NCBI GenBank assembly: GCA_015257455.1
Contig: JABZKD010000003.1
Span: 27,344-91,343 of the forward strand
Source of the DNA: Nanosynbacter sp.
GTDB taxonomy: Bacteria > Patescibacteriota > Saccharimonadia > Saccharimonadales > Saccharimonadaceae
Direction: 5' to 3'
DNA: 64,000 nt
The translations under genes were made by a program, and so were the position numbers. The notes beneath the pieces were generated by a model. The model had not been told where the DNA came from, did not search any database, and saw only the letters and a list, made by a program, of their open reading frames with translations. Shown here piece by piece: positions 34,072 through 42,340 of the stretch; the stretch's first letter is position 1, and every line of letters begins with the position of its first letter.

Positions 34072-34152
34072 CTAATATTCGATATACTCTTGCCATGGGG
34101 CAGGAGGAATTTTCGACTTTTTGCGCGAAGATTCACGTTTAAGTCTACGCAT
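34072..34152 (-). CDS. Candidate 26-residue small protein
   Basis: The frame begins MRRLKRESSRKKSKIPP and ends WQEYIEY: basic first half, aromatic/acidic end. A AAGGAG site (34167-34172) is 14 nt upstream, longer than ideal. It sits in a complete transcription unit: TGA-TAAAAT promoter (34238-34246), folded leader, ORF, terminator. I do not recognise it. The unit could instead be a non-coding RNA of about 230 nt. Confidence 0.45.
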   Translation of the reverse strand: MRRLKRESSRKKSKIPPAPWQEYIEY

Positions 34153-34179
34153 ATTTACGAATGCATCTCCTTAATAATC

Positions 34180-34230
34180 ATTGCACACGACCTAGCCCCC
34201 ACCAGCCACCGAGTGACTAAAAAGTGCAAT
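34180..34230 (-). promoter_or_regulatory. Structured leader of the small minus-strand unit
   Basis: Outer stem ATTGCAC (34224-34230) with GTGCAAT (34180-34186) encloses a second hairpin AGTCAC/GTGGCT (34204-34218) and a G-rich segment. The arrangement sits between promoter and ribosome binding site, as in riboswitch-type leaders; class not recognised. Confidence 0.5.
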
Positions 34231-34237
34231 AGACATT

Positions 34238-34246
34238 ATTTTATCA
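34238..34246 (-). promoter_or_regulatory. Extended -10 of the small minus-strand unit
   Basis: TGA-TAAAAT; the transcript would start near 34231, right at the outer stem. Confidence 0.55.
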
Positions 34247-34274
34247 AATATTTTATTTTTGGCAAATTTTAGGC

Positions 34275-34323
34275 ATTGACAATTGTCTTCAAGACGCTTA
34301 TGGCTATTGACAAATATGGTCAA
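34275..34323. promoter_or_regulatory. Two inverted repeats upstream of the BY-kinase gene
   Basis: The perfect palindrome GACAATTGTC (34278-34287) and TTGAC-N7-GTCAA (34307-34323), 50-95 nt upstream of the kinase start, could be regulator binding sites. Confidence 0.4.
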
Positions 34324-34360
34324 ATTATTGTTTGATATTTATTTTTCATACAAAATATGA

Positions 34361-34366
34361 TATAAA
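34361..34366 (+). promoter_or_regulatory. Leaderless promoter of the Wzz/BY-kinase gene
   Basis: TGA-TATAAA followed by 6 nt and ATG. Confidence 0.6.
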
Positions 34367-34372
34367 CAGGAC

Positions 34373-35833
34373 ATGGATGAGATTAACCTCGGAGAAATGT
34401 TCGCCTATTTTAAGGCCAAGCTCCATATTCTACTGATAATTTTTGCCCTAATTTTTGGATTAGGATCTTTTTACGTATTTTTTATGCAAAAACCAAAATA
34501 CGAAGCGACCGCTACGGTGATTGTAAGCTCAGATAAATCCAATGCGAATCTGCCGGGTGAAGTTGCAACCAATAAAAACCTGATTGATACTTACACGCAA
34601 GTAGTCAAATCACACCGTGTGCTCGACAAGGTCAAAAATGATATTAATATCGAGAAATCTTATGATGAGATGTTAAAAATGATCGAAGTATCGGCGATTA
34701 AAGGTACGGAAATTATTAATATTACCACGACGGACCGCGACGCAGAATTCGCCACGAAGATGACCAATAAAATCGCGGATCACTTCGTGAAAGAAATCGC
34801 CAAGATTTATAATGACCGTAATATCAACGTGCTAGACTCAGCGGTCACTCCGACGGAGCCGGCCAATATTAAGGTAGTACGTCAAGAAATTATAGCTTTT
34901 GCGGCAGGTCTAATCGTCAGTGTTTCAATTCTCTTCTTAGTATTCTATTTTGACCGCTCAGTGAAGACGAGCGAACAAGTCGAAAGTCAGTTACATTTGC
35001 CAGTAATTGGTAAAATTCACATGATTGATGCGGAAAAAGAACGTCTGAAACGCCGCCAACGTGCCTTAGCTTTGAAGGCGAAGAAAGAAGCTAAAGACGA
35101 TGGCTCAACAGAAAATGCAGAAAATGGCGAGGAAGCTTCCGAAGAAATTTCTGAAGAAGATTTAAGTAGTGAATTGATTCTAAAAAACAATCCAAAATCT
35201 ATTATCAGTGAAGATTTCCGTACCGTACGTACCAGCCTGGATTTTAGCTTAGTTGGCAAAAACAATAATTCCCTCGTATTAACCAGTACCGCACCAAATG
35301 AAGGTAAAAGTTTCGTTTCCGCGAACCTGGCAATCGCTTTTGCTAATACTGGTAAAAAAGTACTCTTGGTCGATGCCGACATGCGCCTGGGTCGTCAACA
35401 CGAAATTTTCGAGCTCTCTAACCAAGCTGGCCTCTCGAATCTACTAGTCGAAACCGCCGGCGACCGTCTACGTAAATACGTTCAGAAGACAGATATCGAA
35501 AATCTTTCCGTAGTCACTCGTGGTGTAACCCCACCGAACCCAGCAGAGCTAATCGACTCGAAGCAGATGGAAAAATTCATTGCCACAGTAAAATCAAAAT
35601 ATGATTATGTCATTATCGACTCGGCTCCGGTCTATAACTTGGCTGACTCTCTAATTATCTCCAAGAAGGCCGATCGCACCATGATTGTTTGCCGTGTAAA
35701 CAAAACTAATATCGATCACGTAAAAGATGGCTTGAAATCTCTCCAAGCAATCGATGCCAATGTGGCCGGCGTGATTCTCAACCAAATCCCTCTAGAAAAA
35801 CGTACGGGATATTATAATCAATATTATCTATAA
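34373..35833 (+). CDS. Wzz-type chain-length/BY-kinase fusion (polysaccharide tyrosine kinase)
   Basis: 486 aa. The Wzz domain with two membrane helices (about 18-36 and 172-195) encloses an extracellular loop. A Lys/Glu-rich linker leads to a bacterial tyrosine kinase: Walker A APNEGKS near 308, Walker A' LLVDADMR near 333, Walker B VIIDSAP near 414. The C-terminal tyrosine cluster YYNQYYL is the autophosphorylation site. It controls export and length of capsule-like polysaccharide. A PHP phosphatase follows 20 nt downstream in the same operon. Confidence 0.93.
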   Translation: MDEINLGEMFAYFKAKLHILLIIFALIFGLGSFYVFFMQKPKYEATATVIVSSDKSNANLPGEVATNKNLIDTYTQVVKSHRVLDKVKNDINIEKSYDEMLKMIEVSAIKGTEIINITTTDRDAEFATKMTNKIADHFVKEIAKIYNDRNINVLDSAVTPTEPANIKVVRQEIIAFAAGLIVSVSILFLVFYFDRSVKTSEQVESQLHLPVIGKIHMIDAEKERLKRRQRALALKAKKEAKDDGSTENAENGEEASEEISEEDLSSELILKNNPKSIISEDFRTVRTSLDFSLVGKNNNSLVLTSTAPNEGKSFVSANLAIAFANTGKKVLLVDADMRLGRQHEIFELSNQAGLSNLLVETAGDRLRKYVQKTDIENLSVVTRGVTPPNPAELIDSKQMEKFIATVKSKYDYVIIDSAPVYNLADSLIISKKADRTMIVCRVNKTNIDHVKDGLKSLQAIDANVAGVILNQIPLEKRTGYYNQYYL

Positions 35834-35853
35834 ATATAAAAACAGGAGGTGGC

Positions 35854-36603
35854 ATGATTGACACGCATCTGCATATTTTGCCAGGAATCGATGACGGTAG
35901 TCGTGATTTTGAGGAAAGTATAGCGATGGCCAAAAAATTGGTTGCGCTCGGGTTCACCGGCGGATTTACGACCTCCCACTTCATTCCGAATAGCGAACAG
36001 CTGGCGGACAACAAAACCAAGGCGCGTCTGCGTAAAGAATTGCAAGCACGACTAAGTGAGCTCGGGATTGAGTTTAAACTTTACCCTGGTAATGAAATTT
36101 ATGTGGATCCAGAAATGGTGAAATATATGCAAGAAGACCAGGCGTCATTACTGGGCGAAGCGACCAAACTTAGCACCGATGCTGCAAAGAATAAAAAGAA
36201 AAAACATTATGTGCTTTTCGAGGTACCGTTTATGACCGAAGTAGGATATCTACGTGAAGTAATTTTTGAAATGAAGAGTCAAAATATTGTACCAATTTTA
36301 GCGCATCCGGAACGTTATGAGTTCTTACAAAAGAAACCGGAAAAAGCCTTGGAACTTCGTAAAATTGGCGTAAAATTACAGTGTAACATTGGTAGTATGA
36401 CTAGACAATACGGTCCGAAGCCAGCTAAGGCAATGAAATATTTCCTAAAACACGGCCTAGTGGATTTTCTCGGGACCGACGCGCACCATGCAGATGGAAG
36501 CGTGTTTGAAAAATACGAGAAGGCTTGCAAAAAAATTAGTAAGATTATTAGTGAGGAAGGCTTGAAGAAATTACAAGAAAACAGCCTCTCGATTAACCAT
36601 TAA
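35854..36603 (+). CDS. CpsB/CapC-type PHP tyrosine phosphatase
   Basis: 249 aa. PHP metal-binding motifs DTHLHILPGIDDGS (residues 3-16), TTSHF, NEIY, AHPERYEF and LGTDAHH are all intact. It dephosphorylates the tyrosine cluster of the preceding kinase. AGGAGGTGGC overlaps the ATG context and a terminator follows at once. Confidence 0.93.
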   Translation: MIDTHLHILPGIDDGSRDFEESIAMAKKLVALGFTGGFTTSHFIPNSEQLADNKTKARLRKELQARLSELGIEFKLYPGNEIYVDPEMVKYMQEDQASLLGEATKLSTDAAKNKKKKHYVLFEVPFMTEVGYLREVIFEMKSQNIVPILAHPERYEFLQKKPEKALELRKIGVKLQCNIGSMTRQYGPKPAKAMKYFLKHGLVDFLGTDAHHADGSVFEKYEKACKKISKIISEEGLKKLQENSLSINH

Positions 36604-36632
36604 AATAACTTCCCGCAGGAAGTTATTTTTTA
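36604..36632 (+). terminator. Terminator of the kinase/phosphatase operon
   Basis: AATAACTTCC/GGAAGTTATT with a CGCA tetraloop, T-run. Confidence 0.9.
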
Positions 36633-36667
36633 AGCTTAGTTCTAAATGTGGACTAAATTCTTTGGTT

Positions 36668-37390
36668 TTAGAAGAGTGATCCGGTGCCACGAATTTCACT
36701 TTGAAGATTCAAGTACTTACGATAAATTGCTTGATGTTCTTGAACTGCCTTAGTATAAGCTGCGTCTTCAAAAGGTAGAATCACAAAGTAAAGTGGAGAA
36801 TTCTTCCCACCACAAATTTCTTTAGTATCACCATAAGCAAGGGTACTTGGAATATGCAATTCACGGACACCGCCAAGTTTAGCGCCGACCAAACCATCCG
36901 ACCAGCCCGTAATTAAGCTACCAGAACCAGTAACATCAAGCGGATCCTTCAAGGATTTTGGATTATTATTGTCATCGAAGGAAGAATCAAAAACTGATTC
37001 ATCAGAACACCAACCGAAATAATAGGCGAGATATTTGCTCTCTTTCTCAAGAGTGGCGCCAGTACCGACACTTAAATCGATAGATTTCAAACCATCATTT
37101 TGAGCGCGAGAGACATTGTAGGATTTAATACTACTACGGGCAGACTTCAGAGTCTCAAAGTATTTATCGTTCAGAGCCTTCACGGCGTTTTCTTTATCTT
37201 TTTTCTTCTCGTCTAATTCTTTAGCGAGAACCTTAAGCTCAGCGTTTTGCTCAGCCGTACCCTTTTTACTCTTTTCACCATTCAAGACAATCAAGGCATA
37301 AACCATAATTGTGGAAACAAAGAGTAAGACTGCGATAAAACCGATAATAATGCGTTGCTTAGTGCTAGTACGTAAACTTTTTTCGTCCAT
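36668..37390 (-). CDS. Membrane-anchored FKBP-type peptidyl-prolyl isomerase
   Basis: 240 aa. A membrane helix near residues 14-35 and a Lys/Glu-rich coiled coil lead into an FKBP domain: VFDSSFDDN, LITGWSDGLVGAKLGGVREL, IPSTLAYGD and YFVILPF. It catalyses proline isomerisation outside the membrane, probably in folding of exported proteins. An 8-nt gap after pheT places it in the pheST operon. Confidence 0.9.
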   Translation of the reverse strand: MDEKSLRTSTKQRIIIGFIAVLLFVSTIMVYALIVLNGEKSKKGTAEQNAELKVLAKELDEKKKDKENAVKALNDKYFETLKSARSSIKSYNVSRAQNDGLKSIDLSVGTGATLEKESKYLAYYFGWCSDESVFDSSFDDNNNPKSLKDPLDVTGSGSLITGWSDGLVGAKLGGVRELHIPSTLAYGDTKEICGGKNSPLYFVILPFEDAAYTKAVQEHQAIYRKYLNLQSEIRGTGSLF

Positions 37391-37398
37391 ATTTTTAC

Positions 37399-39864
37399 CT
37401 AAATAATTTCTCCACCAATTTTTTCTAATGATTGATTAATACTGTTCATTATAGCAGAGATTTCCTCAGAAAGGAGAGTCTTCTCAGTGGAAGCAAAGTT
37501 TAAATGGAAGCTAAGATTTTTCGTGTCCGCACCTTTAGCTTGATAGATGGAAGTAGCGGTGAGGTGGAAGATGAGAGATGGTTGAATCTTCAAAACTTCA
37601 AGGATAGCATTTTCGACCAAGGCAAAAGGTTTTTCTTCTGAAATCTTGACCGTAAGATCACGATTGACGGCTGGGAAGCGACTAAATTCCTTGATACGTT
37701 TATCAGAGGATTTTTGACCAAGGAGGGACTCGAGGTCTAGTTCTAGGCTAGAAACTTCCTTGAGCTTCAGAGCGGTTTTGACGGGATTTTTCAATTCACC
37801 AAGACAACCAATTTGAATGCCAGAAAGAAGAATTTTAGCGGCGCGTTTTGGCTCAAAATAACCCGAATCTTCACCGTCAGTGAAGGCTTGGATTTCAAAA
37901 TTCAGTCCGAGCTTGTCGGCGAGATTTTCTAAGATTTGCTTAGAATAATAATAGTCCGCAGTGGAAACTACCGCCAGATGATGTTGCATTTTCGGGGTTT
38001 GATCAGAATTTAAGCCGAGAGATTTTCTAGCAACTTGATTCATTTCGTAAAGTGAAAAATCAGTAAATCCGGCTTTTTGGTTTTCACGAACCTTTTCAAG
38101 TAGGCTTGGTGTGATAGAAGTGCGGAAGAGCTGCAGCTCAGGTGAAATAGAATTAGTAATTTCATAAGCATCCTCAGTATTTTCACCGACGCGTTCGAGT
38201 AATTTCTTGGAAATGAAGCTATAGGTTAGAACCTCATTTAGGCCAAGCTCAAGCGAAAGAAGATTTCTTAAAGTAGTTTTTAGTTCGAACATGGCATTCT
38301 TTTTGGCGCCAACGAATGGACGAACTGGCAAGCTGAGTGGCAAATTATCAAAACCGAGCAAGCGACCAACTTCTTCAATAATATCCTCCTTAATATGAAT
38401 ATCCGTGCGCCAAAGTGGAGCGGTAACGAGGAGTTTTTCAGAGTCGGGAACCACCTTGAAGCCGACATTTTCAAGAGTTTGAATCATCAAAGCTTCATCG
38501 TAGTGTGAGCCGAGGAGTTGATTAATCTCAGAAACTTTTACGGCGACCTGAATTTCAGATAAATCCTGCTTCAGAGAGTCGGCAAAACCAAGTTCAGCAT
38601 CTGATTTTACGCCAAGCTTAGCAAGACAATCTTTGATAGCTGGAATAGTATTGACGGCTGGCTGACCCTTCGTGAAGCGAGTAATGGCTTCAGAGAAAAT
38701 ACCGTGAGCCATCTGAGTCTTACGTAAATTATAGAGACTAAAGGTGGCCGACTCGAGCAAGATACGGGTGGTCGAGGCGTCGATTTTGGTCGATTCCCCA
38801 CCCATGGCGCCGGCTAAGGCGACTGGGATGTCGTTCGAGGCAATCACGATATCATTGGAATTTAGTTCAATGGTTTTACCATCGAGCAAAGTTAAAGATT
38901 CACCGGCACGCGCCGCACGTACGATGATTTTCGCGTGATCTAAACCACCGATTTTAACAAATTTATCATAGTCAAAAGCATGAAGTGGTTGACCTAGCTC
39001 TAACATAGTGAGATTCGTGGCATCGACAATGGGATTTACCGAATTCATGCCAGACTTAGCGAGCAAAACCGAATCCTCTGTCATATTATATAGATCAGAA
39101 AACTCTGGCGTGACAGGCTGACTGAGATTTAAATCCTTTACCTCTACCAAACAAGCCGAGTAGCGTGGACAAAGTTTTTGGTCGGCAATCTCAATCGAGA
39201 TTTTGTCGCTAATTTTATCTATAGCCTGATCAAAACTCACTGGCTCAAAGAATTTTTGACCAAGAATACCAGAAACCTCACGAGCAAAACCAATCAAACC
39301 AAAAGTATCTGGGCGATGAGTGAGGGATTTATTTTCGATATCAAGAATTTTATCATTTAAATCAAAAACCTCGGCTAAAGCATCACCTGGATGACCAAGA
39401 GATTCATCGACCTCAGCAATGTATTTGTGATCAGAAGAAAGCCCAAGCTCATCTGGTCCGGCTAACATGCCGAAACTTTCATAACCGCGTAACTTGCGAG
39501 CGCCAAGCACAAAATTCTCACCACCAAAAGTATCTGGCACGATACTACCTGGAGTGAGCCAGACGGCGATAATGCCAGCACGGACGTTAGGCGCACCACA
39601 GACGATTTGCACGAGACCAGAATCAAGGGTAGAAAACTTTTGATTGAGTTCTGGACCGGCATCGATTTGACAGAGATGTAGGTGGGTATCTGGAATGTCT
39701 TCACAAGTCACCACCTTAGCAAGATAGGCGCCGCGATATTTTTCAGCCATGTCCATTACGCCTTCGACTTCGACGAGACGTGAGCCGATTAATTGCACTA
39801 GCTCTTCATCGGAGACCGAGACGGATCCGACATATTGTTTGATTTTATTAAGTGAAATAAGCAT
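37399..39864 (-). CDS. pheT: Phenylalanyl-tRNA synthetase beta subunit
   Basis: 821 aa, full length. N-terminal tRNA-binding OB domain (VVTCEDIPDTHLHLCQID), B3/B4 editing region, B5 domain (LTAPLWR-type TAPLWRTDIHIKEDIIEEVGRL), and C-terminal anticodon-binding FDX-ACB domain. The start overlaps the pheS stop (TAATG), showing coupling. Confidence 0.97.
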   Translation of the reverse strand: MLISLNKIKQYVGSVSVSDEELVQLIGSRLVEVEGVMDMAEKYRGAYLAKVVTCEDIPDTHLHLCQIDAGPELNQKFSTLDSGLVQIVCGAPNVRAGIIAVWLTPGSIVPDTFGGENFVLGARKLRGYESFGMLAGPDELGLSSDHKYIAEVDESLGHPGDALAEVFDLNDKILDIENKSLTHRPDTFGLIGFAREVSGILGQKFFEPVSFDQAIDKISDKISIEIADQKLCPRYSACLVEVKDLNLSQPVTPEFSDLYNMTEDSVLLAKSGMNSVNPIVDATNLTMLELGQPLHAFDYDKFVKIGGLDHAKIIVRAARAGESLTLLDGKTIELNSNDIVIASNDIPVALAGAMGGESTKIDASTTRILLESATFSLYNLRKTQMAHGIFSEAITRFTKGQPAVNTIPAIKDCLAKLGVKSDAELGFADSLKQDLSEIQVAVKVSEINQLLGSHYDEALMIQTLENVGFKVVPDSEKLLVTAPLWRTDIHIKEDIIEEVGRLLGFDNLPLSLPVRPFVGAKKNAMFELKTTLRNLLSLELGLNEVLTYSFISKKLLERVGENTEDAYEITNSISPELQLFRTSITPSLLEKVRENQKAGFTDFSLYEMNQVARKSLGLNSDQTPKMQHHLAVVSTADYYYSKQILENLADKLGLNFEIQAFTDGEDSGYFEPKRAAKILLSGIQIGCLGELKNPVKTALKLKEVSSLELDLESLLGQKSSDKRIKEFSRFPAVNRDLTVKISEEKPFALVENAILEVLKIQPSLIFHLTATSIYQAKGADTKNLSFHLNFASTEKTLLSEEISAIMNSINQSLEKIGGEII

Positions 39865-40808
39865 TAAAATTCCTCCAAAAATTCAAGTTTGGCTGATTCA
39901 AAGAAACGAATATCGTTGAGGTGATATTTCATAATGACCAGACGATCAATACCGCCACCCCAGGCAAAGCCGTGATAAACTTCTGGGTCAATTCCGGCAG
40001 CTTTTAAGACATTCGGATGAATCATGCCACAACCCATAAGTTCGAGCCAACCGTCGCCCTTGCCACCAAGAGAAGCTGGTTTTTCGACAAGTAACTCTAG
40101 GGATGGTTCAGTGAATGGAAAGAAGCCAGGCTGGGTTTTGATACGCAATTTTTCACCATAATAGGTTTCAAAGAAATTCTTTAAGACGCCGAGCATTTCG
40201 GACATATTAGCGGTTTTGGAAACAAAGACACCTTCACATTGATAGAAAGTATGTTCATGAGTAGCATCCACATCTTCATTACGGAAGACGCGACCTGGAA
40301 TCACCACCGCAATCTGGCCGTCTTTTTCAAGATTCGAAAGGCGTGAAGTAAGCGCGCGATACTGCATGGTAGAGGTGTGAGCAGGTGGAATAAAACCTTC
40401 CTTGGTGCGGAAAGTATCATAACCGTCGCGAGCTGGGTGACCTTCTGGGAAGTTCAAAGATTCAAACATATGAAATTCATCATCAAGTTGAGTAGATTCC
40501 ATTACCTCAAAACCCATACGTGAATAAATATCAATCACGCGGTCAAGTTCAATCATTAGGGGGTGACGACTGCCACGGTGAAAAGTAATGCTCGATTGAT
40601 TAATATCAAATGGGGCAGTCAGATCAATCGCCTTCACGGCAGTGTTTTGCTGGGCGGACTCGAGGGCTTTAATTTGATCGATAACGGCCTGCTTTTTTTG
40701 ATTCAAAGCTTGACCAAAAGCCTTACGCTCTTCGGGAGCCAAGGTCTTCATTTTTGCATATTCTTCGCCGAGAGATTTAAGTTCGGCTTTTAGCTGTTCC
40801 AATTCCAT
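39864..40808 (-). CDS. pheS: Phenylalanyl-tRNA synthetase alpha subunit
   Basis: 314 aa, slightly shorter than usual (about 340) in the N-terminal coiled coil. Class II motifs: GFEVMESTQLDDEFHMFESLNFPEGHPARD, VFRNEDVDATHEHTFYQ and GFAWGGGIDRLVIMKY. Forms the catalytic half of PheRS. The promoter TATAAT lies 10 nt before ATG, with AAGGAG between. Confidence 0.97.
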   Translation of the reverse strand: MELEQLKAELKSLGEEYAKMKTLAPEERKAFGQALNQKKQAVIDQIKALESAQQNTAVKAIDLTAPFDINQSSITFHRGSRHPLMIELDRVIDIYSRMGFEVMESTQLDDEFHMFESLNFPEGHPARDGYDTFRTKEGFIPPAHTSTMQYRALTSRLSNLEKDGQIAVVIPGRVFRNEDVDATHEHTFYQCEGVFVSKTANMSEMLGVLKNFFETYYGEKLRIKTQPGFFPFTEPSLELLVEKPASLGGKGDGWLELMGCGMIHPNVLKAAGIDPEVYHGFAWGGGIDRLVIMKYHLNDIRFFESAKLEFLEEF

Positions 40809-40899
40809 AACTCCTTCTATTATACTCTGTTTTCAGGTGAAGTTGAAGACGAATTGGGAATAAAAAATCGCGCCAATTCGACGCGATCAATGCAGAGTT

Positions 40900-41127
40900 T
40901 TAGAAGAATTTAATGAAGATTAAAGAGATTACTGCGAGGATGATTAATACTGGCCAAAACCAACCAAATTTACTAGTAGCTTTAAGGTCTTTAGCATAAT
41001 CAGAATCTTCCACCAAGTCAGGATCGCTCATTTTAGCTTGCATCCTGGCACGATTTCGAAGGTCCGCGGTAATTCTTTGAGTGAGATCTGCATTTTTGTC
41101 TTGATCTTTTTGTACAATTACGCCCAT
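40900..41127 (-). CDS. Small C-tail-anchored membrane protein, 75 aa
   Basis: An N-terminal charged helix (QRITADLRNRARMQAKMSD) is followed by a single C-terminal membrane helix (FWPVLIILAVISLIFI). The start at MGVIVQKDQ is supported by AAAGGAA at 6 nt; the upstream extension in frame is not. Function unknown. Confidence 0.7.
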   Translation of the reverse strand: MGVIVQKDQDKNADLTQRITADLRNRARMQAKMSDPDLVEDSDYAKDLKATSKFGWFWPVLIILAVISLIFIKFF

Positions 41128-41202
41128 CTTTTCCTTTCGATATACATTACCATAGTTTATCATATTATGATATAATTTTTTTAATATTATTAAGGAGGTA
41201 AA

Positions 41203-42213
41203 ATGGCAAAAAAGACTAAAAAGTCTGCACACAAGCCAAAAACGACTGTGAATACACCAGAGGTAACCGAAATTAAAGAAGAGGTTATCGAGGTCGTCGA
41301 AAAAGTTGTCGACGATAGCAAAAAAGCGACTGAGAAGGCTGAAAAGAAAATGACAAAAGAAGTCCTCAAAGTAGAAAAGAAAATTAAAGAAAGCAAGAAT
41401 CCATTCAAGGGTTTCTTCGCTCGCAAGTATCCTGAAGGTGAGAATATTTTAACGATTTTCGAAACTCCACGTATTTGGGGTGCAGTAATCGGTGAAGTAA
41501 TCGGAACTATGTTCCTTTCAATGCTTCTACTCACTCTTGGAATCCAACAACCACTTTATATCTTGTTCGGTTTCCTTGCGATTACCTTGGCAGTTTTCGC
41601 CTATTCAGGTGCTCATCTTAACCCAGCCACCACAATCGGTATGATGGCCACTCGTCGCGTTTCTGCAATTCGTGGTGTACTTTACATCGTGGCTCAGGTC
41701 GTCGGTGCATGGCTTGGTTTATTGATTATCGGCGGTCTCCGCACGGCTAGCGGCGCCAGCGCTGAACTTCCAGCTCTGACCGCAGCAACCGGCAGTGACT
41801 TCTGGAAATACATGTTGATCGAATTCGTCGGTGTCTTCACCGTAGCATTCTTCTTCAACCGTGCTCAAGAATACAATCACAAGAAAAGTGCTTTCACCTA
41901 CGCAGCAATCATCGCTGGTGGTGTAACTCTCGCAGTTCTCTTCTGCTTGATTCTTTCCGACAGCTTCTTCAAGCTTCGCAATAACTTCATCTTGAACCCA
42001 GCTATTGCTATCATGTACCAAATTTTCCCAACTTCTGCTGAGAAATTTGACGCTTTGATGGGTACCGTAGCTCTCGAATCTTTGGTTCACATTATCACCC
42101 CACTTGTAGCAGGTATCCTTGCCTTCTTCGTGGCAGATGTGGCTAAGGCTCTTTCTGATGACTGCGAATGTGATTGCTGTGAAGAAAAACATCATCACCA
42201 CCACGATAAATAA
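41203..42213 (+). CDS. MIP/aquaporin-family channel with Cys/His tail
   Basis: 336 aa. A Lys/Glu coiled-coil N-terminus of about 70 residues precedes six membrane segments with two NPA motifs: GAHLNPATTIG and NFILNPAIAIM. It transports water or small neutral solutes; substrate uncertain. The C-terminus ends DCECDCCEEKHHHHHDK, a likely metal-binding tail. It has a strong AAGGAGG site and high expression-like codon use. Confidence 0.88.
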   Translation: MAKKTKKSAHKPKTTVNTPEVTEIKEEVIEVVEKVVDDSKKATEKAEKKMTKEVLKVEKKIKESKNPFKGFFARKYPEGENILTIFETPRIWGAVIGEVIGTMFLSMLLLTLGIQQPLYILFGFLAITLAVFAYSGAHLNPATTIGMMATRRVSAIRGVLYIVAQVVGAWLGLLIIGGLRTASGASAELPALTAATGSDFWKYMLIEFVGVFTVAFFFNRAQEYNHKKSAFTYAAIIAGGVTLAVLFCLILSDSFFKLRNNFILNPAIAIMYQIFPTSAEKFDALMGTVALESLVHIITPLVAGILAFFVADVAKALSDDCECDCCEEKHHHHHDK

Positions 42214-42237
42214 TCACTGATAAATAGAAAACAAAAA

Positions 42238-42268
42238 AATAAGACTCCTGCTGGGGGTCTTATTTTTA
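42238..42268 (+). terminator. Terminator of the MIP channel gene
   Basis: ATAAGACtCC/GGgGTCTTAT stem, T-run. Confidence 0.85.
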
Positions 42269-42311
42269 TAGATAAATTTCGGATAGGATTTTTAGTCTTA
42301 TATTAGATATC

Positions 42312-42337
42312 AAAAAAATAGCCCGTAACGGGGCTAT
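42312..42337 (-). terminator. Terminator of metG
   Basis: ATAGCCC/GGGCTAT stem, 6-nt loop, T7 on minus, 3 nt after the stop codon. Confidence 0.9.
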
Positions 42338-42340
42338 TTT

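Noticed and set aside
34051..34272. Plus-strand 73-codon frame upstream of the BY-kinase
   Set aside because: No ribosome binding site; it runs through the hairpin, palindromes and the minus-strand unit.
41719..42204. Minus-strand open frame of 161 codons inside the MIP channel gene
   Set aside because: Antisense shadow of a gene with conserved NPA motifs; no start signals.
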